Made by a program: the position numbers and the translations under genes
Shown here: positions 24,601-31,746 of the stretch, piece after piece
Layout: each line of letters starts with the position of its first letter
Position numbering within the stretch: the first letter of the stretch is position 1
NCBI RefSeq assembly: GCF_001019615.1
Contig: NZ_JNBQ01000002.1
Location: 405,720 to 469,719 of the forward strand
Reading direction: 5' to 3'
Source of the DNA: Cellulosimicrobium funkei
GTDB lineage: Bacteria > Actinomycetota > Actinomycetes > Actinomycetales > Cellulomonadaceae
Length of the DNA: 64,000 bases
The notes under the pieces: model-generated
The model's database searches: none
The model's input: only the letters and a program-made list of their open reading frames with translations
Told to the model about the DNA's origin: nothing

Positions 24601-26594
24601 GCACGGGCGAGGGCGTGACCCTCGACGGGACGGACGACTACGTCGACCTGCCGGACCACCTGCTCGCCGGGCTGACCGACGTCACGGTCGGGCTCGACGT
24701 CAAGGTCGCCACCGACCAGGCGACGCCGTACTTCGTCTACGGCCTCGGCAACACGAGCGGCACGGCCGGCAACGGGTACCTGTTCACCACGGGCAACGCG
24801 TACCGCACGTCCATCGCGACGGGGAACTGGACCACCGAGCAGACCGTCACCAAGAACGCGAACCTCCAGCGCGGGGTGTGGAAGCACCTCACGTACACGC
24901 TGTCCGGCACGACGGCCGTGCTCTACGAGGACGGCGTCGAGGTGGGCCGCCAGACCGGCGTCACCATCGACCCGAAGGACATCGGGAACGGCTCGACGCT
25001 CGCCAACTACATCGGCCGCTCGCTGTACTCGGGCGACCGGTACCTCAAGGGCTCGGTGCGCGACTTCCGGATCTACGACCGCGCGCTCACGGCGGACGAG
25101 GTCTACCAGGTCGGGGCCGACCACACGGCCGTCACGGGAGCCGAGCTCGACGCGCTCAAGGTCCCGGCGATCGTCGACGGGGCGAGCTCGACCGTGACGC
25201 TCGCCGTCGAGCCGGGCACGGACGTCTCCGCGCTCGCGCCGGTCCTCACGGTCTCGCCGCGCGCGACGGTCACGCCCGGGAACGGCTCGGTGCAGGACTT
25301 CACGCAGCCCGTGGAGTACACCGTGACCGGGCCGGACGGGTCGTCGCGCACGTGGACGGTCCAGGCCAAGCAGATGGGCAGCCCGGTGCTCCCCGGGACG
25401 TACGCGGACCCGAACATCGCGCAGTTCGGCGACACGTTCTACCTCTATGCCACGACCGACGGCACGCCGGGCTGGGGCGGCAAGGACTTCTACGTCTGGA
25501 AGTCCACCGACCTCGTCACGTGGGAGCGCTCGGAGCAGCCGTTCCTCACGCTCGACGGCACGAACGGGAACGTCCCCTGGGCGACCGGCAACGCGTGGGC
25601 GCCCACGATCATCGAGCGAGACGGGAAGTACTACTTCTACTTCTCCGGCCACAACCCGACGTACAACCGCAAGACGATCGGCGTCGCGGTGGCCGACAGC
25701 CCCGAGGGCCCGTTCACGGCGCAGCCGACGGCGATGATCACCAACGGCGAGGCGGTCACGTCCGGCCAGGCCATCGATCCGGCCGCGTTCCGCGACCCGG
25801 AGACCGGGAAGCACTGGCTCCTGTGGGGCAACGGCGGGCCGTCGAACGGCCCGGTCATGGCGGAGCTGAACGACGACATGACGTCGATCAAGCAGGATAC
25901 GCTCCGGCGCATCCCCGGCCTGACCGACTTCCGCGAGGGCCTGTTCCTCAACTACCGGGACGGCGTCTACCACCTCACGTACTCGATCGACGACACGGGC
26001 TCGGAGAACTACCGCGTCGGCTACGCGACGTCGGACAGCATCGACGGCCCGTGGACGTACCGCGGCGTGATCCTCGAGAAGGACGCCTCGCAGGGCATCC
26101 TCGGGACCGGGCACAGCTCGATCCTCAACGTCGAGGGCACGGACGACTGGTACATCGCGTACCACCGGTTCGCCATCCCCGGTGGCGACGGGACCCACCG
26201 CGAGACGACGATCGACCGCCTGACGTTCGGCGACGACGGCCTCATCCAGGAGGTCGTGCCGACGCTCGAGAGCGTGGACCCGGTCGACGTGGCCCCCACG
26301 CCGCGGGTGGAGCTGACCGTCGAGGCCGCCCCGCGGTGCCTCGCGGGCAAGGTCTACGTCGCGGTGCGGGCGACCAACGCGGGCGACGTGCCCGCCGACG
26401 TCACCCTCACGACCCCGTACGGCACGAAGACGTTCGCGGCCGTGGCCCCGGGGGCGAACGCGTACCAGTCGTTCGCGACCCGCGCGACGTCGGTCCCCGC
26501 CGGCACGGTGACGGTCACCGGCACGGCCGTGCTCGACGGCGCCCCGGTCACCACGCCCTACGACGTCGCCGTCGCTGCCCACACCTGCGGCTGA
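21657..26594 (+). CDS. Secreted bi-catalytic protein with two GH43 domains
   Basis: Exported 1645-residue protein, the largest in the window. After a signal peptide (about 1-45) come a LamG module (about 61-275), two atrophied bacterial Ig domains (about 282-455), a first GH43 domain (about 458-770, with RDPFIIRSPEGDKFY and NTWAPEAYYD), two Ig-like domains (about 780-941; the second a typical BIG2), a second LamG module (about 943-1150), a linker domain, a second GH43 domain (about 1243-1530, with GTYADPNIAQFGDTFYLYAT and GNAWAPTIIERDGKYYFYFS) and the shared tail. The two GH43 domains are clearly different subfamilies, so two linkages or two positions of one polymer may be attacked. ATG 21657 has GACGAGGAG before it, and operators O5-O6 lie upstream. 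Confidence 0.9.
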   Translation: MTSRHEPPPTPAEPRARRRRRSLAALLGLALVAPLAPVGAAAAGPMPAAPAPVPAAAEPTADGLRLWLPLDETEGTVAHDASGHGLDAALVGSGGGWRAGQGLTFGGANHVDLPDDLLAGYDAVTVSADVWVDTSLSGNYFFYTLGNPAVGSPQSGNGYLFSTGNANYRASISDLAWGREQNTAKAPAGALQRGVWKTVTYTLGGGTARLYEDGTQVGQNTAVTITPGAIGGGTTTANALGKSAYAADNLFKGRMKDFRLYDRALTAQEVAGLASDAAQDAVAADAAALDLGDTSAVVTDLALPAKGVGGSAVAWATSDADVVSASGAVTRPAGDEPATATLTATVTLRGATETRTFDVTVLPGDGDQAKADAAAAALEVTNLDDVRGNLTLPTTGLHGASVTWESSSGTIAPTGEVTRPAHGEDAETVTLTATVTVGAATATRELEAHVPALPEQEDLAGYLFSYFVGEGTATGEQVYFGLSQGNDPLKYQNLNDNQPVLTSELGEKGLRDPFIIRSPEGDKFYQIATDLKIYGNGNWDASQRTGSKSIMVWESTDLVNWTDQRLVQVSPDTAGNTWAPEAYYDETIGAYVVFWASKLYAEDDPDHTGNTYNRMMYATTRDFVTFSEAQVWVDPGYSVIDSTVTLHDGQYYRFTKDERNNTSSTPCSKFILAEKAAELRSTDYDFITDCIGKANSLGGGINQGEGPTIFKSNTEEKWYLFIDEFGGRGYVPFESTSLDAAEWTMSTDYQMPSRPRHGTVLPVTQAEYDRLLSTYQPDAFVESVEDVAVTVQTGSAPVLPATVTATYADGSTGPADVTWDAVDPASYAQAGSFEVAGTLGGGVSVRARAVVTVTDDVVPVEGLSVTPESLEVGVGGTRQLTATVTPANATARAITWASDDADVATVSADGVVTGVGEGHALVTATTADGSHTAYVAVEVTTEIPGLVVRYALDETSGTSAANTAPGSSFGPATLTNGAAFSGTGEGVTLDGTDDYVDLPDHLLAGLTDVTVGLDVKVATDQATPYFVYGLGNTSGTAGNGYLFTTGNAYRTSIATGNWTTEQTVTKNANLQRGVWKHLTYTLSGTTAVLYEDGVEVGRQTGVTIDPKDIGNGSTLANYIGRSLYSGDRYLKGSVRDFRIYDRALTADEVYQVGADHTAVTGAELDALKVPAIVDGASSTVTLAVEPGTDVSALAPVLTVSPRATVTPGNGSVQDFTQPVEYTVTGPDGSSRTWTVQAKQMGSPVLPGTYADPNIAQFGDTFYLYATTDGTPGWGGKDFYVWKSTDLVTWERSEQPFLTLDGTNGNVPWATGNAWAPTIIERDGKYYFYFSGHNPTYNRKTIGVAVADSPEGPFTAQPTAMITNGEAVTSGQAIDPAAFRDPETGKHWLLWGNGGPSNGPVMAELNDDMTSIKQDTLRRIPGLTDFREGLFLNYRDGVYHLTYSIDDTGSENYRVGYATSDSIDGPWTYRGVILEKDASQGILGTGHSSILNVEGTDDWYIAYHRFAIPGGDGTHRETTIDRLTFGDDGLIQEVVPTLESVDPVDVAPTPRVELTVEAAPRCLAGKVYVAVRATNAGDVPADVTLTTPYGTKTFAAVAPGANAYQSFATRATSVPAGTVTVTGTAVLDGAPVTTPYDVAVAAHTCG

Positions 26595-26603
26595 CGACCC
26601 CGC

Positions 26604-26674
26604 CGAGGTAGAGCCGCAGGTCGCGAGGTAGAGCTCCCGGAGCTCTACCTCGCGACCGCGGGTTCTATCTCGCG
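26604..26674. repeat. Palindromic repeat, family A copy 2
   Basis: CGAGGTAGA occurs at 26604 and 26624, followed by inverted copies TCTACCTCG (26644) and TCTATCTCG (26664), forming a stem of about 34 bp. It begins 9 bp after the stop codon of the double-GH43 gene. It is nearly identical in plan and sequence to the copy after the GH51 gene at 11291. Confidence 0.8.
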
Positions 26675-26707
26675 GCACGACCTGCATCTCGACGAAGAGA
26701 GGACGAC

Positions 26708-29284
26708 ATGATGTCGATACACCGAGGACGCTCGGCGCTCGCCGCCGGGCTGGTGGGGGCGCTCGCCGTCTCCACGCTCGCCGCCGCGGTCGCCGCACCA
26801 GCGGCCGCAGACGTCGGCGGGCCCACCGACGACGGGCTCGTCGCGTGGTACCCGCTCGACGCCGCGAGCACGACCGGCGGCACGACGGCGAACCGCGCCG
26901 AGGGCTCGACGTTCGGCCCGGCCACGGTGGTGGGCGGGACGGCGACGGCCGACGGCACGACGCTCGACGGGACGGACGACTACGTCGACCTGCCCGACCA
27001 CCTGCTCGCCGGGCTCACGGACGTCACCGTGAGCCTCGACGTGCTCGTGAGCCAGGACCAGGGCACGCCGTACTTCGTCTACGGGCTCGGCAACACGAGC
27101 GGCTCGAACGGCAACGGGTACCTGTTCACGACCGGCAACGCGTACCGCACGTCGATCGCGACCGGGAACTGGTCGACCGAGCAGACCGTGACCAAGGGCT
27201 CCAACCTCCAGCGCGGCGTCTGGAAGACCCTCACGTACACGCTCACCGGCACGACGGCGACGCTCTACGAGGACGGCGTGCAGGTCAAGCAGGCCACGAA
27301 CGTCACGACCGACCCCGGCCAGATCGGCGGCGGGCAGACGACGGCGAACTACGTCGGCCGCTCGCTCTACTCCGGCGACCGCTACCTCAAGGGCCAGGTG
27401 CGCGACTTCCGCCTCTACGACCGTGCGCTGAGCCCGGCCGAGGCGGCCGAGCTCGCGGCCGGGACGTCGTCGGCCGCCGCGGACGCCGACCTCGCCGCGC
27501 TCGACCTCGGCGACACGAGCGCCGTCACCGCGGACCTCGTGCTGCCCACCACGGGCGCGCAGGGCTCGCTCGTCACGTGGACGTCGTCCGACGCGGGCGT
27601 CGTCAGCGCCGCGGGGAAGGTCACACGGCCCGCCGCGGGTGAGGACGACGCGACCGTGACGCTCACCGCGCTCGTCACGCGCGGCGCCGTCGCGCGCACC
27701 GCGCAGTTCGACGTCACCGTCCTCGCGCACCTCGCGCCCGCCGAGGCCGTGGCGTGGGACGCGAGCCACGCCGTCGTGCCGCACCTCGACGACGTGCGCG
27801 GCAACCTCACGCTGCCCGCCGACGGGGCCAACGGCTCCGCCCTCACGTGGGCGAGCTCCGACCCCGCCACCGTCTCGGCCACGGGCGAGGTGACGCGGCC
27901 CGCCCACGGCGAGCCGGCGGCCGTCGTGCGGCTCACCGTCACGGCGACCAAGGACGGCGCGACCGCGACGCACACCTACGACGCCACGGTCCGCCCGCTG
28001 CCCGCCGAGGCCGACTACGCGGGCTACTTCTTCCCGTACTTCGAGGGCGAGAGCACCGCGGACGGCGAGTCCGTCTACTTCAGCGCGAGCAACGGCAACG
28101 ACCCGCTCGACTGGGTCGAGCTCAACGACGGCGAGCCCGTCCTCACGTCGACGCTCGGCGAGAAGGGCCTGCGCGACCCGTTCATCATCCGCTCGCCCGA
28201 GGGCGACCGGTTCTTCCTCCTCGCGACCGACCTGCGCATCTACGGCGGCAACAACTTCGGCAACGCGCAGGAGCGCGGGTCGCGCGCGCTGATGATCTGG
28301 GAGTCGACCGACCTCGTGCACTGGTCCGACCAGCGCATGGTCACGGTGTCGAGCGCGTACGCGGGCAACACGTGGGCGCCCGAGGCGTTCTGGGACGCGC
28401 AGCGCGGCGAGTACATCGTCTACTGGGCCTCGGCGCTCTACCCGACGACGTCGACCGACGGCCGCCGCATCGCCGACTCCTACCAGCGCATGATGTACGC
28501 CACGACGCGCGACTTCGTGACGTTCTCCGAGCCGCAGGTGTGGATCGACGAGAAGCGCGGCAACGGGCTCGGGATGATCGACTCGTCGATCGTCGAGCAC
28601 GACGGCACGTACTACCGGTTCACCAAGGACGAGGCGTACATGATCCCGCGCCTCGAGAAGTCCACGGACCTGCGCTCGACCGACTGGGACCTGGTCGCCG
28701 AGAAGATCGGCTACGGCCAGCCCAACCCGTGGGGCGGCACGCTCACCGCGGGCGAGGGCCCGACCGTCTTCAAGTCGAACACCGAGGAGAAGTGGTACCT
28801 CTTCGTCGACCAGCCGAGCTACCACGGCGGCCAGGGCTACCTGCCGCTCGAGTCCACCGACCTCGACTCGGGCGTGTGGACGTCCGTCGACGCCCACCTG
28901 CCGAGCAGCCCGCGGCACGGCACCGTCCTGCCGATCACGGCCGCCGAGCACGCCGCGCTCCTCGCGGCGTACGGCGAGCAGGAGCCGGCGCCCGAGCTCG
29001 ACCTCGCGGTCGAGGCGACGTCGCGGTGCCTCGCCGGCAAGGCGTACGTCGCCGTGCGCGCGACGAACGGCGAGGACGTCCCGGTGACCGTGACGCTCAC
29101 GACGCCGTACGGCGAGAAGACGGTCGCCGACGTCGCGCCGGGCAAGAACGCGTACCAGTCGTTCGCGGCGCGAGCCACGGCGGTCCCCGCCGGGACCGTC
29201 ACGGTGACCGGCGTCGCGACCCTCGACGGGAAGGAGGTGACGACCACGCGCGAGGCGCAGGTCGACGCGCTCGACTGCGCCTGA
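26708..29284 (+). CDS. Secreted LamG-Ig-GH43 glycosidase
   Basis: Exported protein of 858 residues. Domains: signal peptide (about 1-37), LamG (about 45-255), two atrophied bacterial Ig domains (about 260-430), GH43 (about 435-755) and the shared tail (about 760-858, ends DALDCA). The module order equals the first half of the double-GH43 protein upstream, and the GH43 domain has the same GEKGLRDPFIIRSPEGDRFF and NTWAPEAFWD motifs, so the two arose by duplication. Its LamG, however, is closest to the second LamG of that protein. A second ATG three bases downstream is equally possible as start; GAGAGGACGAC precedes both. The substrate of this GH43 group is not clear to me. Confidence 0.87.
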   Translation: MMSIHRGRSALAAGLVGALAVSTLAAAVAAPAAADVGGPTDDGLVAWYPLDAASTTGGTTANRAEGSTFGPATVVGGTATADGTTLDGTDDYVDLPDHLLAGLTDVTVSLDVLVSQDQGTPYFVYGLGNTSGSNGNGYLFTTGNAYRTSIATGNWSTEQTVTKGSNLQRGVWKTLTYTLTGTTATLYEDGVQVKQATNVTTDPGQIGGGQTTANYVGRSLYSGDRYLKGQVRDFRLYDRALSPAEAAELAAGTSSAAADADLAALDLGDTSAVTADLVLPTTGAQGSLVTWTSSDAGVVSAAGKVTRPAAGEDDATVTLTALVTRGAVARTAQFDVTVLAHLAPAEAVAWDASHAVVPHLDDVRGNLTLPADGANGSALTWASSDPATVSATGEVTRPAHGEPAAVVRLTVTATKDGATATHTYDATVRPLPAEADYAGYFFPYFEGESTADGESVYFSASNGNDPLDWVELNDGEPVLTSTLGEKGLRDPFIIRSPEGDRFFLLATDLRIYGGNNFGNAQERGSRALMIWESTDLVHWSDQRMVTVSSAYAGNTWAPEAFWDAQRGEYIVYWASALYPTTSTDGRRIADSYQRMMYATTRDFVTFSEPQVWIDEKRGNGLGMIDSSIVEHDGTYYRFTKDEAYMIPRLEKSTDLRSTDWDLVAEKIGYGQPNPWGGTLTAGEGPTVFKSNTEEKWYLFVDQPSYHGGQGYLPLESTDLDSGVWTSVDAHLPSSPRHGTVLPITAAEHAALLAAYGEQEPAPELDLAVEATSRCLAGKAYVAVRATNGEDVPVTVTLTTPYGEKTVADVAPGKNAYQSFAARATAVPAGTVTVTGVATLDGKEVTTTREAQVDALDCA

Positions 29285-29306
29285 CACCCGCGAGGTCGCA
29301 CCCCGC

Positions 29307-29386
29307 CGAGGGAGAGGCGAGGTACCGCGAGGTAGAGGCGTGGTCACGACCACGCCTCTCCCTCGACGGACCAGAGCTCTCCCTCG
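29307..29386. repeat. Palindromic repeat, family A copy 3
   Basis: Core CGAGGTAGAGGCGTGGTC (from 29328) pairs with GACCACGCCTCTCCCTCG (29348-29365) around a 2-nt centre. Outer variant copies of the CGAGGGAGAG motif flank it on both sides (29307 and, inverted, about 29376-29386). It follows the LamG-GH43 gene and precedes the second GH127 gene. Confidence 0.78.
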
Positions 29387-29496
29387 GCGACGTGGCGGCC
29401 GGGCGGAACCAGCACGAGCGTCGGACGCGGGGCTTCCCTCCTTGCCGCCGACGACGCTTCCACCACTCGACGACGAGTGAGAAGGAGCGACAGCTC

Positions 29497-31746
29497 ATGC
29501 ACGTGCACGACACCAGCTATTCGCGACGAGCCGTCCTGCGGCTCGGGGCGCTGGCCGCGGGGGCGACCGGCGCCGTCGCGCTCGCGGGCGGCGGCAGCGC
29601 GCTCGCCGCGCCGCCGGTCCCGGTGCTGACGGTCCCGAGCGGACCGCCCGTCAGCCGGGCCTTCCTGCGGTCCCTCGACCGCTCGGTCACCCTCGACGGC
29701 TGGGCCGCCGAGCCGTTCCCGATGTCCGACGTGACGCTCGCCCCGAGCGTCGCGACGCGCTCGCAGGACCAGATCCTGCACCTCGCGCGCGAGTACCCCG
29801 TGGACCGCGTCCTCGCGGTGTTCCGGCGCAACGCCGGGATCGACACCCAGGGCGCGTCGGCGCCCGGCGGCTGGGAGGGCTTCGGCCACGCCAACGAGCA
29901 GCCCTGGGGCCCCGACGACTACCCGGGCCGGGCGAACACCCAGACCGCGAACCTCCTGCGCGGGCACTACGGCGGGCACTTCCTGTCCATGGTGGCGCTC
30001 GCGTACGCGAGCACGGGCGAGACGGTGTTCCGCGACAAGGTGGACCAGATCGTCGAGGGCCTCGGCGAGGTCCAGACGGCGCTCGCGGCCATGGGCCGGT
30101 TCAGCCACCCCGGGTTCCTCGCCGCCTACGGCGAGTGGCAGTTCAGCCAGCTCGAGAAGTACGCGCCGTACGGGGAGATCTGGGCGCCGTACTACACGTG
30201 CCACAAGATCATGGCCGGCCTGCTCGAGGCGTACCGCCTGGCGGGCAGCGACCAGGCCCTCGAGCTCGCGTCGTCCATGGCGGCGTGGGTGCACAGCCGA
30301 CTCTCCGTGCTGCCGCAGGCGCAGCTCGACCGGATGTGGGGCATCTACATCGCGGGCGAGTACGGCGGCATGAACGAGGTGCTGGCCGACATCGCGTCGA
30401 TCACGGGCGACGACACGTACGTCGCCACGGCCAAGCTGTTCGACCTCAACACGCTCGTCGACGCGAGCGCAGCGGGCACGGACACGCTCAACGGCAAGCA
30501 CGCGAACCAGCACATCCCGCAGTTCCCCGGCTACCTCAAGGTCTACGACCTCACGGGCGAGGAGCGGTACCGCCAGGCCGTCGAGGGCTTCTGGGGCATG
30601 GTCGTGCCCGGGCGCACCTACGCGCACGGCGGGCACGGCGAGGGCGAGCTGTTCGGCCCGCCGAGCACGGTCGCGGGCGACATCGGCGCGCGCAACGCCG
30701 AGACGTGCGGCACGTACAACATGCTCAAGCTCTCGCGGCTGCTGTACTTCCACTCGCTCGACCCGAAGTACATGGAGTACTACGAGCGGGGCCTGCTCAA
30801 CCACATCGTCGGCTCGAAGAAGAACACGCAGTCCACGACGAGCCCCGACGTCACGTACATGTACGGGGTCAACCCGGGCACGCGCCGCGAGTACGGCAAC
30901 ACCGGCACGTGCTGCGGCGGCACGGGCCTCGAGAACCACGTGAAGTACCGCGACTCGGTCTACTTCCGGTCCGTCGACGGTGAGGTGCTGTACGTCAACC
31001 TCTACCTCGCCTCCACCCTGACGTGGGAGGAGAAGGGCTTCGAGGTCGTCCAGGAGACGCAGTACCCGAAGGTCGGCGCGACCCGCCTCACGGTGAACGG
31101 CTCCGGGCAGCTCGACCTGCGCCTGCGCGTACCCGGCTGGGTGCGCAAGGGCTTCACGGTGACGGTCAACGGGGTGGAGCAGGAGCTCGACGCCGTACCC
31201 GGGACGTACGTGAGCGTGTCGCGCTCGTGGTCGCCCGGGGACGTCGTCGAGGTGACGATGCCGCTGAGCATCCGCGCCGTGCCGACGATCGACAACCCCG
31301 CGATCCAGAGCATCGAGAACGGTCCGACCGTCCTGCTCGCGCGCAGCGCGTCGCGCGAGTACCTCAAGCTGTCGCTCTACGCCCACATGGGCCTGGACGG
31401 CACGCTCGAGGGCGCCTTCACGGACCTCGGGAACGGGTACTTCCGCCTCGGGGACCTCACGTTCGAGCCCGCATGGTCGGGCGACGACACGCAGTACCAC
31501 ATGTACGTCGAGCGCTCCGAGCCGCGCGTGGTCTTCGCCGGGCTCGACAGCGGCGTCACCAACGCCGCGCGGCCGAACGGGACGACGTTCCTCGACGTCG
31601 TGTGGGGCGACGGCGGCTTCGCCGACCGCGCCGCGTTCCTCCAGAAGGTCCAGCGCACGGTCGAGCAGTTCACCGCGGACGGCCTCCTGAGCCGCCGCGA
31701 CGGTCAGAAGGTCCTGGTCACGGCAGGGAAGGCGAGGCTGGCATGA
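29497..31746 (+). CDS. Tat-exported GH127 beta-L-arabinofuranosidase, catalytic domain only
   Basis: A 749-residue GH127 enzyme with a twin-arginine signal (SRRAVLRLGALAAG, residues about 9-22), implying export after folding, unlike the Sec-type signals of its neighbours. The zinc-thiolate centre is complete: E402 and C404 in AETCGTYNML, and C472-C473 in TGTCCGGTG. It has no LamG or Ig module and, alone among the eight exported proteins, no shared tail domain. Its stop overlaps the start of the next gene (ATGA at 31743-31746), whose product carries binding modules and the tail but no catalytic domain. Metal-thiolate enzymes are plausible Tat cargo, which may explain the separate export route. 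GAAGGAG precedes ATG 29497. Confidence 0.92.
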   Translation: MHVHDTSYSRRAVLRLGALAAGATGAVALAGGGSALAAPPVPVLTVPSGPPVSRAFLRSLDRSVTLDGWAAEPFPMSDVTLAPSVATRSQDQILHLAREYPVDRVLAVFRRNAGIDTQGASAPGGWEGFGHANEQPWGPDDYPGRANTQTANLLRGHYGGHFLSMVALAYASTGETVFRDKVDQIVEGLGEVQTALAAMGRFSHPGFLAAYGEWQFSQLEKYAPYGEIWAPYYTCHKIMAGLLEAYRLAGSDQALELASSMAAWVHSRLSVLPQAQLDRMWGIYIAGEYGGMNEVLADIASITGDDTYVATAKLFDLNTLVDASAAGTDTLNGKHANQHIPQFPGYLKVYDLTGEERYRQAVEGFWGMVVPGRTYAHGGHGEGELFGPPSTVAGDIGARNAETCGTYNMLKLSRLLYFHSLDPKYMEYYERGLLNHIVGSKKNTQSTTSPDVTYMYGVNPGTRREYGNTGTCCGGTGLENHVKYRDSVYFRSVDGEVLYVNLYLASTLTWEEKGFEVVQETQYPKVGATRLTVNGSGQLDLRLRVPGWVRKGFTVTVNGVEQELDAVPGTYVSVSRSWSPGDVVEVTMPLSIRAVPTIDNPAIQSIENGPTVLLARSASREYLKLSLYAHMGLDGTLEGAFTDLGNGYFRLGDLTFEPAWSGDDTQYHMYVERSEPRVVFAGLDSGVTNAARPNGTTFLDVVWGDGGFADRAAFLQKVQRTVEQFTADGLLSRRDGQKVLVTAGKARLA

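Noticed and set aside
29497..31746. Frameshift joining the second GH127 and the discoidin protein
   Set aside because: The downstream gene has its own basic region and hydrophobic export segment after the overlapping ATG, so two separate proteins are more likely than a broken fusion.
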